Shown here piece after piece: positions 15,153 through 24,105 of a stretch of DNA of 44,873 nt (position 1 is the first letter of the stretch; each line of letters opens with the position of its first letter). The notes under the pieces were generated by a model. It made no database searches, was not told where the DNA came from, and was given only the letters and a program-made list of their open reading frames with translations. The DNA is from JAGDYD01 sp046536675 (GTDB lineage: Archaea; Micrarchaeota; Micrarchaeia; Micrarchaeales; CABMGC01). Location: contig JAWDMK010000005.1 of NCBI GenBank assembly GCA_046536675.1, positions 1-44,873 on the forward strand. Direction: 5' to 3'. The translations under genes and the position numbers were made by a program.

Positions 15153-16400
15153 TTATTTTCTCTCTTTAAGAATCATCGCTTTAGCCTCTTCATATAGCTC
15201 ATCGTAGCTCTTGTTTGTAGATGCGATGCCGGATCTCTGTGCTTCAACGCCAACAGCAGCAGCTACCCTGAAGTATACATCTTCTTCGCTCATTTTTGGT
15301 ATTATATAATCTTTGTCTAGACCTTTTTGCTCTGCGTATTTTGCAAGCTCAATCGCTGCCGCAATAGCAAGCGAATCTGTAATCTTGCTTGCCTGAACGT
15401 CTAAAACGCCTCTAAATAGTCCTGGGAATATTAAAGAATTGTTTACTTGATTCGGCGTATCGCTTCTGCCACTACAGTATATAGCTGCACCAGCCTTAAG
15501 TGCTTCCTTTCTTGTTATCTCTGGTTCTGGATTTGCAAGTGCAAATACGATAGGCCTGCTATTCATACTCTTTATGTACTCTTTCTTTATCGTGCCGGGT
15601 GATGATGCACCTATTATTACATCGGCCCCTTTTACAGCATCTTCTATTGTTGATACATTCTCAGCATTAGTTTCGTGCATTACATTATATTTGTATAGGT
15701 TGCTATTCTTAAGCTCATTCTCATCAGCTCTGCCTCTAAAGAGCACACCCTTTGTATCTACAAATATAGTATTGCCCGGATTTACACCATATTGCTTGAA
15801 CAGCCTATATGTTGATATGTTAGCAGTGCCCGCACCTATAAAAACTATCTTTACCTCCTCCGGCTTCTTACCAACAAATTTTAGTGAATTTATAAACGCA
15901 GCAAGTGCAGCAGCTGCTGTGCCTTGGTTGTCATCATGCCATACAGGTATGTTTAACTCTTTTTGCAAAATTTCAAGTATCTCAAAGGCTTTAGGCGATT
16001 CTATATCCTCTAGATTTATGCCACTGAATGATGGTGCAATCGCTTTGACTGCTTCGATTATTTTGTCTTTCTCTGTTACACTTAACGTTATTGGTATGGC
16101 ATCAACACCTCCGAGGTACTTGAAGAGAAGGGCCTTACCTTCCATTACAGGCATCGCTGCATCTGGGCCTATATTGCCTAAGCCAAGAACGCGTGTACCG
16201 TCAGTTACTATTGCAATGCTATTCCACTTGTATGTAAGAAATTTTTCTCCTCTTTCTTTTATGGTTTTTGAAACAGCAGCTACTCCTGGTGTATATACTA
16301 ATGAGAAATCACTCTGCTTTTTAATCTTCATTTTTGGCCTTATACTTATCTTGCCCTTATATGTTCTCGCAAGCTTTATTGCTTCTTCATAGTAATCCAT
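15153..16400 (-). CDS. NAD(P)-dependent malic enzyme
   Basis: Oxidative decarboxylation of malate to pyruvate and CO2. 415 aa from the ATG at 16400, the short bacterial/archaeal form without a phosphotransacetylase tail. SLVYTPGVAAVSKTI contains the catalytic Tyr, MEGKALLFKYLGGVDA the catalytic Lys, VWHDDNQGTAAAALA metal ligands, and IVFIGAGTANIS the dinucleotide-binding loop. AGGTGA five bases before the ATG supports this start over the in-frame GTG at 16409, which lies within that ribosome site. Its product feeds PorGDAB. Confidence 0.92.
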   Translation of the reverse strand: MDYYEEAIKLARTYKGKISIRPKMKIKKQSDFSLVYTPGVAAVSKTIKERGEKFLTYKWNSIAIVTDGTRVLGLGNIGPDAAMPVMEGKALLFKYLGGVDAIPITLSVTEKDKIIEAVKAIAPSFSGINLEDIESPKAFEILEILQKELNIPVWHDDNQGTAAAALAAFINSLKFVGKKPEEVKIVFIGAGTANISTYRLFKQYGVNPGNTIFVDTKGVLFRGRADENELKNSNLYKYNVMHETNAENVSTIEDAVKGADVIIGASSPGTIKKEYIKSMNSRPIVFALANPEPEITRKEALKAGAAIYCSGRSDTPNQVNNSLIFPGLFRGVLDVQASKITDSLAIAAAIELAKYAEQKGLDKDYIIPKMSEEDVYFRVAAAVGVEAQRSGIASTNKSYDELYEEAKAMILKERK

Positions 16401-16486
16401 AAAATTCACCTAGGATGTTGAGAGAATTGGTGGCAAAACTATAAATACCTTATCACTGGGTTATACAATAAACTTCATATCTGTGG

Positions 16487-16999
16487 TCAACAATTCTTGA
16501 AATAAAATAAAGCGTTATATCCTATTTTTGAAACGCTGAGATTGCTTATTGTATAATTCATTGGAAGCTCCAAGACTGCATTGCCATATCCACACACAAT
16601 ATTGGTGCTATATGGGCTAGCGTTTTCTATATATACAACTTTAGCTTCGCCGCCACTCTCGTTAAGCCAAATCTGCTTTATCGGAAACTCTGTATTCTTC
16701 ATCCAAAAGCATGATTCCTGCAATGTATTGAATGGAAAGAGCATGCCACAATTATTTTTGCATTCAACATTTTTTCCAACAATTGATACATTCATGTATC
16801 CTTGCTCCTGCTCTGCCGACGTTATCGCTTCATATATTGTGGTATTATATGTATTGTTGTTTGCTATTATTGTGAGGTCGCAGCTCTTCAGTAGCGAGAG
16901 CTGATTTGTCATTGCCTTTTGCTGAAATGTAAGGCTAAAGGTTAATAATACCAGTATTAAGGCAGCCAATACTATAGCTATTCTTTTTTGTTCTTTCAA
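16487..16999 (-). CDS. DUF192 protein with N-terminal membrane anchor
   Basis: 170 aa. A signal anchor (IAIVLAALILVLLTFSLTF, residues 8-26) is followed by an exported domain. GMLFPFNTLQESCFWMKNT and AVLELPM are the hallmark DUF192 segments (MLF.F...FWMKNT, yVLElp). Four Cys at least could form disulfides outside. The family is widespread and small, function unknown. Several N-x-S/T sites could be glycosylated. It is divergent from the DUF4382-like surface protein. Confidence 0.72.
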   Translation of the reverse strand: MKEQKRIAIVLAALILVLLTFSLTFQQKAMTNQLSLLKSCDLTIIANNNTYNTTIYEAITSAEQEQGYMNVSIVGKNVECKNNCGMLFPFNTLQESCFWMKNTEFPIKQIWLNESGGEAKVVYIENASPYSTNIVCGYGNAVLELPMNYTISNLSVSKIGYNALFYFKNC

Positions 17000-17090
17000 A
17001 ACATCACAACCAAGCTCTATTTAAAAACTTAATAAATGAAAAGGTTTTTATTATTACTAATTACTAATCAACATAATAAATAGTGGTCCT

Positions 17091-18593
17091 ATGAATAAGG
17101 CAGAGATAGCTGCTGGGATAATAATAGTTATCCTGGTAATTGGGATAGCGCTTTTAATGAGCAAACCTTCAACAACATCAATAACAACAACTTCGCCTTC
17201 GCCTGCTGCTACGGGCTTGCTAACATTTCAGCTTATTGACCCGCCACAGGTTCCAAACAATACCCAAGCCCTAGTCATAACCTATTCTTCGCTGAGTGCA
17301 CATGTGTTGCTAGCTAATGGGACAAGCGAATGGGTTAGTTCAACTAATACAGGATCTGTGAACTTACTATCGCTAGTCAATATAAGCCAGGTTATAGGAA
17401 GTGTAAATATACCAAAGAACTCTACAGTTGATATGGTGAAATTCAATATAACCAGTGCCACAATAACAATCGACAACAAGACATACAATGTTACAGTTCC
17501 AAGCCAACAAATTATAGTGCATGTCTCAAATACTCAGAGAGTAAACGGCACAGCGAGCGCTCTAATAGATATAACACCTGTTGTGGCTTCAATATATACA
17601 AACAATTCAGTTATTTTTGTGCTTGTGCCTTCGCTTAGGGCAGTTGTAGTGCCTGGAAGCGCTTCAGCTACCGTTGGTGCAAAAGTCGCGATAAACGAGA
17701 CAGAGAGGCATGAGCTTGAATCTATAAAGCCAAATATAACCATATCTAGCATCTCTCTTTCCGAGAGCAATAATATAACGTTGTTTAAGGTAAGCGTGGT
17801 AAACAATGCAAATACAAGCGTCAGGATAAAGCATGTATTGCTCTTTGGAAATGAGAGTATATCAATAAACACGAGCGTTGCAAATATAAGGATAAAAGAT
17901 AAATGGATAGATGTAAGAAGATTTTCAAACGATACATTAAATAATACAGGCATGAGAATGCCAGGGTATGGCAACTCTAATTTAGGGTATGGCAACTTTA
18001 ATGTAAGCTCATTAAGTAACATGACCCTTGGCAATGCTTCAAAAATACTAGGCATTAATCAAAGCGAGATAACGAAGCTCGGAAGCGAGTTTAACATATC
18101 ATTAAATGCATCAACAAGGCTTTCGCCAGAAAACATATCAAAGATAATGAAGGGTATACACAACTTTAATATATCAGAAAAAGAGCTCGATGAAATGATC
18201 GAGAACAAAAGCCCTGCATTCAACTCAATACTAAGCAACATGGGAATAGCTAATGAGGTAGGTCAAATAAAGATTTCTATAGAGGCTGAGCACTTTAGAG
18301 TACTTAATTTCATCGCTACGCAAAACGGCACACTTGTACTGCCATTTGTCAAGTATACAAACGGTGTAGCTTCTAATAATGCAAATGAAAGCGAAGATAT
18401 TGCAGAGCTAGCTCAGGAGTTTAACAACGGCTATACCATACCTGCACATGGAAGCGCTACACTAACATTTGACGGCAAGATAAGTTTTGCAAACGGCCAC
18501 ATAACAATAGCTGTAATACCAGGTGATCAGTACAGGGTTTCAGTCATAGGCACAGAAGGAGCATACGCTTCTGCTAACACAACAGCAAGCTGA
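17091..18593 (+). CDS. DUF4382-like surface protein
   Basis: 500 aa, exported and membrane-anchored: helix AGIIIVILVIGIALLM at residues 8-23, then a Ser/Thr/Pro linker, then a domain with LTFQLIDPPQVPNNTQALVI, SLSAHVLLANGTSEWV and VNLLSL, the pattern of DUF4382 beta-sandwich proteins. The rest is Asn/Ser-rich with dozens of N-x-S/T sequons and no cysteine. The end (SATLTFDGKISF) looks like another small beta domain. It is probably heavily N-glycosylated and sits at the cell surface. Function unknown. Confidence 0.6.
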   Translation: MNKAEIAAGIIIVILVIGIALLMSKPSTTSITTTSPSPAATGLLTFQLIDPPQVPNNTQALVITYSSLSAHVLLANGTSEWVSSTNTGSVNLLSLVNISQVIGSVNIPKNSTVDMVKFNITSATITIDNKTYNVTVPSQQIIVHVSNTQRVNGTASALIDITPVVASIYTNNSVIFVLVPSLRAVVVPGSASATVGAKVAINETERHELESIKPNITISSISLSESNNITLFKVSVVNNANTSVRIKHVLLFGNESISINTSVANIRIKDKWIDVRRFSNDTLNNTGMRMPGYGNSNLGYGNFNVSSLSNMTLGNASKILGINQSEITKLGSEFNISLNASTRLSPENISKIMKGIHNFNISEKELDEMIENKSPAFNSILSNMGIANEVGQIKISIEAEHFRVLNFIATQNGTLVLPFVKYTNGVASNNANESEDIAELAQEFNNGYTIPAHGSATLTFDGKISFANGHITIAVIPGDQYRVSVIGTEGAYASANTTAS

Positions 18594-18680
18594 TTATTTT
18601 ATTTTCTTTAGTTTTTTGCTATTTATTGCCTTTAGTAAAAATTAAATAATTTTGTTGTCTATTTATATCGAGGTGGCCAT

Positions 18681-19094
18681 ATGAAACTATTTAGCCTTTT
18701 TGGGAAGAAAGATGTATCCGCGGAGTTATCAAAACAAGCACCTTATAGGATTATGACAGAGCTTGTGCCTTATAAGCTCTATGCGAACAGAAAGAGCAGC
18801 GTTATGATGCTCATAAAGGTAAAGAATATGACAAATGAGCCGCTTTTGAGCTCTATCGTTATTGAATTGCCGAAGGGAATAAGCTTCGATGAAATGGGCC
18901 TTGCAAATACTAAAGAAATAAGAATAGGCGAGCTTGCACCAAACGAAGAAAAAGAATTAAGGGCAGATATATATAGTAATTCAGGCACAGAAAAAGGCGA
19001 GTACACTCTTGTTCTTACAGCATTTGCACACTACAGAGATTATGGCCATGTACTTAATGCAATGAAGAAGAGATCTATTGTTGAGGTTGTTTAG
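18681..19094 (+). CDS. Small beta-rich (Ig-like) archaeal protein
   Basis: 137 aa, no signal peptide. After a short basic N-terminus the sequence has the alternating pattern of an Ig/CARDB-like sandwich: SVMMLIKVKNMTNEPLLSSI, ELPKGISFDEMG, IGELAPNEEKELRADIY and GEYTLVLTAFAHYRDY. Such folds often mediate protein contacts. SD GAGGTGG precedes the ATG. The last 20 bp overlap the convergent winged-helix gene. Confidence 0.5.
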   Translation: MKLFSLFGKKDVSAELSKQAPYRIMTELVPYKLYANRKSSVMMLIKVKNMTNEPLLSSIVIELPKGISFDEMGLANTKEIRIGELAPNEEKELRADIYSNSGTEKGEYTLVLTAFAHYRDYGHVLNAMKKRSIVEVV

Positions 19095-19455
19095 GCTCAG
19101 CCTCTTTTTCCGCCTCTGCATGCTCAGCTTTCTCTATCTTGCTTAATGAGTTTGATATACTTGATAGGTGGCTAGCTACTTCAATACCTTTTTGTGTTAG
19201 CTTTATCCCCTTTATCCTGCCATGCCTTGTGCTCTCCACCAATCCTCTTTTCTCGCACTCGTTTATAAATCTGCTTAGATGCACATAGGTAATACCTGAG
19301 CTTTTTGCTAAATTAGAGATATTCCACTCTTGCTGGTTATTTGTGCTTGCCATGAGTAGAAATGCCTTTACCTGTTTTTCCTTGAAGAATAAACTTCCAA
19401 AATCCTTCATAAATTCCCCTATTTTCTTTTGTTCTCTTTTTCTCGATAAAAACAT
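19075..19455 (-). CDS. Winged helix-turn-helix regulator (MarR-like)
   Basis: 126 aa. WNISNLAKSSGITYVHLSRF is the HTH, and ECEKRGLVESTRHGRIKGIKLTQKG the second helix and wing of a MarR/IclR-type winged helix. The tail (about residues 100-126) is Ala/Glu/Lys-rich, ending PKQPQQ, probably disordered or coiled coil. The basic N-terminus and single domain suggest a small dimeric DNA-binding protein. Target unknown; it overlaps the neighbouring gene by 20 bp. Confidence 0.7.
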   Translation of the reverse strand: MFLSRKREQKKIGEFMKDFGSLFFKEKQVKAFLLMASTNNQQEWNISNLAKSSGITYVHLSRFINECEKRGLVESTRHGRIKGIKLTQKGIEVASHLSSISNSLSKIEKAEHAEAEKEAEPKQPQQ

Positions 19456-19507
19456 AAATATATAAAATCTTAACTATTTTAAATAATTAATACAAAAAGG
19501 TGTTTGT

Positions 19508-19759
19508 ATGGTAAAATATATAGCCGCTGAGGAGCTAGTTGGAAAAGAGGTTGTAACGAACGATGGCTTCGATCTAGGAAAATTCCTTGATGCAGAGATT
19601 AATGAAGTTACAGGAAAGCTTACAGCAATGATAATAGACGCTAATGCTGATAGCGAGTTTGTAAACAAGCTCGATATTAAAGATGGCAAGCTAAAGATAA
19701 ACTACAATTCTGTGCTTGCTGTAAATGACTTTATAGTTGTAGACAGAAAATCGCTCTGA
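19508..19759 (+). CDS. PRC-barrel domain protein
   Basis: 83 aa, entirely one PRC barrel: YIAAEELVGKEVVTNDGFDLGKFLDAEINE and VTGKLTAMIIDA are the family pattern. Stand-alone PRC-barrel proteins occur in most archaea; some act as cell-division adaptors (CdpB proteins of haloarchaea), others are linked to RNA processing. AAGGTG lies before the ATG. The RNase HII gene begins two bases after the stop, so they are co-transcribed. Confidence 0.8.
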   Translation: MVKYIAAEELVGKEVVTNDGFDLGKFLDAEINEVTGKLTAMIIDANADSEFVNKLDIKDGKLKINYNSVLAVNDFIVVDRKSL

Positions 19760-19761
19760 CG

Positions 19762-20499
19762 GTGGTTTTTATTATAATAGCTGGCGGTGATGAGGCTGGC
19801 CGCGGAGCTGTTTTAGGGCCGTTAGTAGTTAGTCTAGTTAGCATAAATGAGGGCAAAGCGAAGAAGCTTTCTGAGATAGGGGTAAGGGATTCAAAGATGC
19901 TGAGTAGGAGGAGGCGCGAATTTTTGTTTGATGATATTTACTCTCTTGCAGAAGATGTAAGAACCTATGCTATAACACCTGAAGAGATAAACAACGCTAT
20001 GCGGAGCAACATCTCAATCAATGAACTAGAGGCGATTCACTTTGCAAGGCTTATCGATGAGAGTGAAGCTAATCCTAAAAAGATATATTTAGATTCGCCT
20101 GATGTTATTCCAGAGAAGTTTGGTATAAGGGTTAGCCTTATTTCTAAAAAGCTTTTGAAGGTTAATGGGGTTAATGGAGTGAGACGAAGGGAGAAGAGCA
20201 GCGGCGGTGGCAATGCGGCTAAGGCTGTAGCTAAGATAATAGCTGAGCATAAGGCGGATGTAAAATATCCTGTTGTCTCTGCTGCTAGCATAATAGCTAA
20301 GGTAACAAGAGATAGAGCAATAGAAGAGCTTGAAGAGAGTCTTGGCTTTGAGCTTGGTTCTGGCTACCCATCTGACAAAATAACGATAGACATGATAAGA
20401 AGGAATCTTGATAACGAAAGACTATTAAAGCATGTAAGGGCTGAGTGGAAAACCTTAAAGCTTATAAGGCAGTTGAAAATTTTTGAGTTCTTAAAATGA
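19762..20499 (+). CDS. rnhB: Ribonuclease HII
   Basis: Removes RNA primers and single ribonucleotides from DNA duplexes. 245 aa. The GGDEAGRGAVLGPLV motif carries D10 and E11; YLDSPD and the VSAASIIAKVTRDR segment supply the remaining acidic site and the conserved substrate loop; GSGYPSD is the usual C-terminal block. It begins with GTG at 19762, two bases after the PRC-barrel stop. An 11-residue insertion (NGVNGVRRREK) precedes the Ser/Gly-rich loop GGGNAAKAVAKI. Confidence 0.92.
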   Translation: MVFIIIAGGDEAGRGAVLGPLVVSLVSINEGKAKKLSEIGVRDSKMLSRRRREFLFDDIYSLAEDVRTYAITPEEINNAMRSNISINELEAIHFARLIDESEANPKKIYLDSPDVIPEKFGIRVSLISKKLLKVNGVNGVRRREKSSGGGNAAKAVAKIIAEHKADVKYPVVSAASIIAKVTRDRAIEELEESLGFELGSGYPSDKITIDMIRRNLDNERLLKHVRAEWKTLKLIRQLKIFEFLK

Positions 20500-20574
20500 T
20501 CTTTTTTACTTTTTTGCAACATTTGTAAAGTCTGCTAAAAAAATTAACCTCCTCTTCCTTTTGAAAGCGGTTGG

Positions 20575-20584
20575 TATTTAAATA
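20575..20584 (+). promoter_or_regulatory. TATA box of nrdR-nrdJ
   Basis: TATTTAAATA is the only good TATA in the 140-bp gap after rnhB. It predicts a transcription start near 20605, giving a leader of about 35 nt, longer than most here, and places the two NrdR-box-like sites on either side of the start. Confidence 0.5.
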
Positions 20585-20587
20585 AAT

Positions 20588-20603
20588 ATACTACAGATTG
20601 TAT
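20588..20603. promoter_or_regulatory. NrdR-box-like site 1
   Basis: ATACTACAGATTGTAT matches the bacterial NrdR consensus ACACWATATATWGTGT at 12 of 16 positions. It sits between the TATA box and the predicted transcription start. Confidence 0.55.
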
Positions 20604-20619
20604 TTTGGGTGTGGTTAAA

Positions 20620-20635
20620 ATACTATATGTTGTGA
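20620..20635. promoter_or_regulatory. NrdR-box-like site 2
   Basis: ATACTATATGTTGTGA matches the consensus at 13 of 16 positions. The spacer to site 1 is 16 bp, so the two are 32 bp apart, about three helical turns, as in bacterial NrdR operators. It ends four bases before the nrdR ATG. Confidence 0.58.
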
Positions 20636-20639
20636 TGGT

Positions 20640-21101
20640 ATGCGCTGCCCTTACTGCGGTTCAAATAGGACGCGTGTGATAGATTCAAGGTTTGTTGCAT
20701 CAGATAACAGCATAAGGCGCAGAAGGGTATGCGATGCATGCAAGAGAAGGTTTACAACCTATGAGCGTGTTTATACAATAGAGATAACAGTGATAAAGAA
20801 AAATGGCAACAGGGAGCCATTTGATAGAAACAAAGTGCTTAATGGCATTCTGAAGGCATGCGAAAAAAGGCCTATAAGCAGAGAGAGAATGGAAGAGATC
20901 GCTGAGAAGATAGAGAGAAAGCTTATCTCGCAGAACAAGAAAGAGGTAACAAGCAGAAAGATAGGAGAGATGGTGATGAATGAACTTTACAAGCTTGATC
21001 CGGTAGCTTACATTAGGTTTGCAAGTGTATACAATAATTTTGATTCGCCAGACCAGTTTAGAAAGATTGCGATGATGCTTAAGAGTAAGAGAAATGCTTA
21101 G
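20640..21101 (+). CDS. nrdR: Ribonucleotide reductase repressor NrdR
   Basis: 153 aa. An N-terminal zinc ribbon (C3, C6, C31, C34: MRCPYCGSN and RRVCDACKRRFTTYERV) is followed by an ATP-cone from about residue 49 (VIKKNGNREPFDRNKVL). In bacteria NrdR senses dATP/ATP through the cone and represses ribonucleotide reductase genes by binding paired boxes. Here it lies directly upstream of nrdJ, with paired box-like sites in its own promoter, implying autoregulation of the operon. NrdR is common in bacteria but patchy in archaea. Confidence 0.92.
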   Translation: MRCPYCGSNRTRVIDSRFVASDNSIRRRRVCDACKRRFTTYERVYTIEITVIKKNGNREPFDRNKVLNGILKACEKRPISRERMEEIAEKIERKLISQNKKEVTSRKIGEMVMNELYKLDPVAYIRFASVYNNFDSPDQFRKIAMMLKSKRNA

Positions 21102-21110
21102 GTGTTTTTT

Positions 21111-23384
21111 ATGGAGGTAAAGGAGGTTGTTAAGAGGGATGGAACTGTTGTTCCTTTCGACAAGCAGAAGATAGCGATAGCAATAAGCAAGGCTATGAGG
21201 GAAGTATACGATGGCAACTTGAGCGATGAGGAGTTAATGAATAAGGCGAGCGAGTATGCAGATCTTGTTGTGCAAAAGCTTGTAGAGCTTGGAAAGGAGA
21301 AGGTGCATGTGGAGCAGATACAAGATATTGTAGAGCAGGTGCTCATGGGCGTTGATCAGAAGACAGCTAAGGCATACATTATATATAGAAACAAGCGTGC
21401 TGAGATAAGGGCTTATAAGGCTTCACTAGGTATAGTAGACGATCTTAAGCTTCCTTTGAATTCTCTAGTTGTTCTTGCTGCTAGGTATCTGCTAAAAAAC
21501 GAAGAGGGCAAGATTATAGAAACACCAAAGCAGCTCTTTACAAGGGTTGCAAACGCCATAGCTAGTGTAGAGTCTAGATATGGTGCGAGCGAGGAAGATA
21601 TAGCAAAGCTTGCAAACGAATACTACAATGTTATGACTAGATTTGAATTTATGCCAAACAGCCCTACATTGATGAATGCAGGTACCAGGCTTGGCCAGCT
21701 AAGCGCCTGCTTCGTATTGCCTGTTGGAGATTCGATAGTAGAGATATTTGATGCTGTTAAGTGGGCTGCGCTTGTCCATCAATCGGGCGGTGGTACTGGC
21801 TTCTCTTTCTCAAGGCTCAGGCCTAGCGGTGACATAGTGAGAAGCACGGGCGGCGTTGCCTCGGGTCCTATCTCTTTTATGAAGGTCTTCGACGCAGCGA
21901 CAGAGCAAATAAAGCAGGGTGGCAAGAGGAGAGGCGCAAACATGGGTGTACTTAGGGTAGACCACCCAGACATACTCAATTTTATCGTAGCTAAAGAAAA
22001 AGAGGGTGTTTTAGAAAACTTCAATATAAGCGTTGCTGTTACAGAAGCATTTATGAATGCATTGCAGCACGATGAGGAGTATAGCCTTATAAATCCAAGG
22101 AACAACAAGGAGGTTGGGAAGCTCAATGCAAAAGCGGTTTGGAATCTAATGACTACAATGGCATGGAGAACAGGGGATCCAGGAGTTATATTTATAGACA
22201 GAATGAATTCAACATACTCAAATCCTGTTCCGAAGTATGGTCCTATAGAATCTACCAATCCGTGCGGAGAGCAACCACTCTATCCTTTTGATTCATGCAA
22301 TCTCGGTTCAATAAATCTCTCACGCATGCTGAAAGAGAAAAACGGAAAGTATGAGATCGACTGGGATAAGTTAAGGTACACAACAAGGCTTGCTATAAGG
22401 TTCTTAGACGATGTGATTGACGCAAACAACTATCCTCTGCCACAGATAGAACAGGTAACGAAAGCAATAAGGCGTGTTGGCTTAGGTGTTATGGGTTGGG
22501 CTGATATGCTCATAAAGCTTGGTATACCATACGATTCAAACGAGGCGCTTTATCTTGCTGAAAAGGTGATGAAGTTCATAACAGATGAAGCTAGAGAAGA
22601 AAGTGCTGAGCTTGCTAAGGTGAGAGGCCCATTCCCTGAGTGGGAAAACAGTATATGGTATAGATTCGGCTACAAGCCTCTAAGAAATTCTACAGTAACA
22701 ACAATAGCCCCTACAGGCACTATAAGCATAATAGCTGGCGGTGCATCATCAAGTATAGAGCCGCTCTTCTCTGTAGTATACAAGAGAAACATTAGTTCAA
22801 GCATGGGTACAGACCTTATAGAAGTAAACAACGTGTTCGAGGAGTTTGCAATAAAATATGGTTTCTATAGCGATGCCCTCATGAAGAAGCTTGCGGGAAG
22901 AACCTCTATACAGGATGTAGAAGAAATACCTAAGGAGATTAGGAGGCTCTTCGTAACCGCTTTTGATGTTTCTCCAGAGTGGCATGTGAAAATGCAGGCA
23001 GCATTCCAGAAATATGTTGATAACGCTGTATCAAAGACAATAAACATGCCAAGCTATGCAACACCACAGGAGGTAGAAGAAGCTTATATGCTTGCATACA
23101 AGCTCGGCTGCAAGGGCATAACAATATATAGAGATAAGAGCAAGAGCAGGCAGGTTCTTACAACTGTTGATAATCACCAAAGAAGATTAGAAGAGGTAGC
23201 AAAGCTGCACAAGGAGAAGGAGGAGATTACAAGCAAAACCCTAGAAGAGATAAAGGTAGAGGCACAGAACTTCCAGCTAGAGGAATATACCGGCGGTGAG
23301 AGATGCCCAGAGTGCGGTGCGCTTATGATTGTGGGCGAGGGATGCGCAACATGCCCTGTATGCGGCTATAGCAAATGCGCTTAA
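21111..23384 (+). CDS. nrdJ: Class II adenosylcobalamin-dependent ribonucleotide reductase
   Basis: Reduces ribonucleotides to deoxyribonucleotides with coenzyme B12 as radical source. 757 aa from the ATG at 21111, which AGGTG precedes by six bases (an in-frame GTG lies at 21102). N-terminal ATP-cone (about 1-90: VKRDGTVVPFDKQKI), then the barrel with GQLSACFVLPVGDS, NPCGEQPLYPFDSCNLGSIN (active-site Cys and Glu) and TIAPTGTISIIAGG. The C-terminal zinc ribbon RCPECGALM ... CPVCGYSKC fits class II enzymes. It is ATP-cone regulated and in an operon with nrdR. The 3' end overlaps nth by four bases. Confidence 0.95.
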   Translation: MEVKEVVKRDGTVVPFDKQKIAIAISKAMREVYDGNLSDEELMNKASEYADLVVQKLVELGKEKVHVEQIQDIVEQVLMGVDQKTAKAYIIYRNKRAEIRAYKASLGIVDDLKLPLNSLVVLAARYLLKNEEGKIIETPKQLFTRVANAIASVESRYGASEEDIAKLANEYYNVMTRFEFMPNSPTLMNAGTRLGQLSACFVLPVGDSIVEIFDAVKWAALVHQSGGGTGFSFSRLRPSGDIVRSTGGVASGPISFMKVFDAATEQIKQGGKRRGANMGVLRVDHPDILNFIVAKEKEGVLENFNISVAVTEAFMNALQHDEEYSLINPRNNKEVGKLNAKAVWNLMTTMAWRTGDPGVIFIDRMNSTYSNPVPKYGPIESTNPCGEQPLYPFDSCNLGSINLSRMLKEKNGKYEIDWDKLRYTTRLAIRFLDDVIDANNYPLPQIEQVTKAIRRVGLGVMGWADMLIKLGIPYDSNEALYLAEKVMKFITDEAREESAELAKVRGPFPEWENSIWYRFGYKPLRNSTVTTIAPTGTISIIAGGASSSIEPLFSVVYKRNISSSMGTDLIEVNNVFEEFAIKYGFYSDALMKKLAGRTSIQDVEEIPKEIRRLFVTAFDVSPEWHVKMQAAFQKYVDNAVSKTINMPSYATPQEVEEAYMLAYKLGCKGITIYRDKSKSRQVLTTVDNHQRRLEEVAKLHKEKEEITSKTLEEIKVEAQNFQLEEYTGGERCPECGALMIVGEGCATCPVCGYSKCA

Positions 23385-24067
23385 TCTTTTTTCTTTTCTT
23401 TTTCTGTGCTGCTAGGGCATATATCTTTTAGCACGCACCTATAGCATTCTTTATTTCTTGCCTTGCATGTGTCGCGCCCGAGCGCTATAAATAAGTTAGA
23501 AACGAAGCCCCAGTACTCCTTCGGTATTTTTTTCATCAGCTCTTTCTCAACAACCTCTCCTTTTTTGCTTTTTGCAAAGCCCAGCCTATTGGCTACTGTA
23601 ATGCAGTGGGTATCAACAGCTATACCCTCATTTATATTGTAAAGCTCGTTTAGAACAACGTTTGCAATCTTTCTACCCACTCCTGGAAGAACGATGAGCT
23701 CATTAATGCTTTTTGGAATATTGCCATTATATCTTTTAACCATTATCTTTGCACTTTCTTTGAGGTGCCTTGCTTTTGTTTTGTAGAAGTTAAGGCTCGA
23801 CAAATCTTTTTCTAGTTTTGTTATCTTCGCATTTGCAATATCCTCAAAGCTTTTATATTTATCAAAAAGCTTTTTTGTAACTTTATTGACCTGAATATCA
23901 GAATTCTGCGGTGAGAGCAGTGCAGCAACAAAGAGCTGCATTGGATTTTTGTAGATAAGTGCAGTATGCTGCTCGCCATAACGTTCAATTAGCCTGTCTA
24001 AAACCTTTTTTGCATATTCTGTATCAGCATTAAAAATCTTTGCTTCTTTCTTAGCTTTAGCTTGCAT
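23381..24067 (-). CDS. nth: Endonuclease III (DNA glycosylase/AP lyase)
   Basis: Excises oxidised pyrimidines and cuts the abasic site. 228 aa from the ATG at 24067. LLSPQNSDIQVNKVTKKLF is the family N-terminal block, VLPGVGRKIANVVLNE the helix-hairpin-helix with the catalytic Lys, and AVDTHCITVANRLGF holds the catalytic Asp. A C-x6-C-x2-C-x5-C cluster motif (C of RDTCKARNKECYRCVLKDIC) binds 4Fe-4S. A longer frame back to 24142 overlaps the divergent MEMO1 gene; the Met at 24067 lies 23 bp after a TATA-like AATATTTTTA (24086-24095) and is preferred. Confidence 0.9.
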   Translation of the reverse strand: MQAKAKKEAKIFNADTEYAKKVLDRLIERYGEQHTALIYKNPMQLFVAALLSPQNSDIQVNKVTKKLFDKYKSFEDIANAKITKLEKDLSSLNFYKTKARHLKESAKIMVKRYNGNIPKSINELIVLPGVGRKIANVVLNELYNINEGIAVDTHCITVANRLGFAKSKKGEVVEKELMKKIPKEYWGFVSNLFIALGRDTCKARNKECYRCVLKDICPSSTEKEKKKD

Positions 24068-24105
24068 ATATTTATTTTTATGTTGAATATTTTTATTGTG
24101 ATACG

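Noticed and set aside
15574..16392. 272-codon open frame on the plus strand within the malic enzyme gene
   Set aside because: Antisense to a gene with full catalytic motifs; its own sequence is low-complexity Ser/Leu-rich without a family.
17534..18055. 173-codon minus-strand frame inside the DUF4382-like gene
   Set aside because: Antisense shadow of an Asn/Ser/Thr-rich gene; no TATA, SD or domain.
21111..23384. Possible intein or insertion in NrdJ
   Set aside because: The length and motif spacing are normal for class II enzymes and no splicing-type Cys/His-Asn blocks interrupt them.
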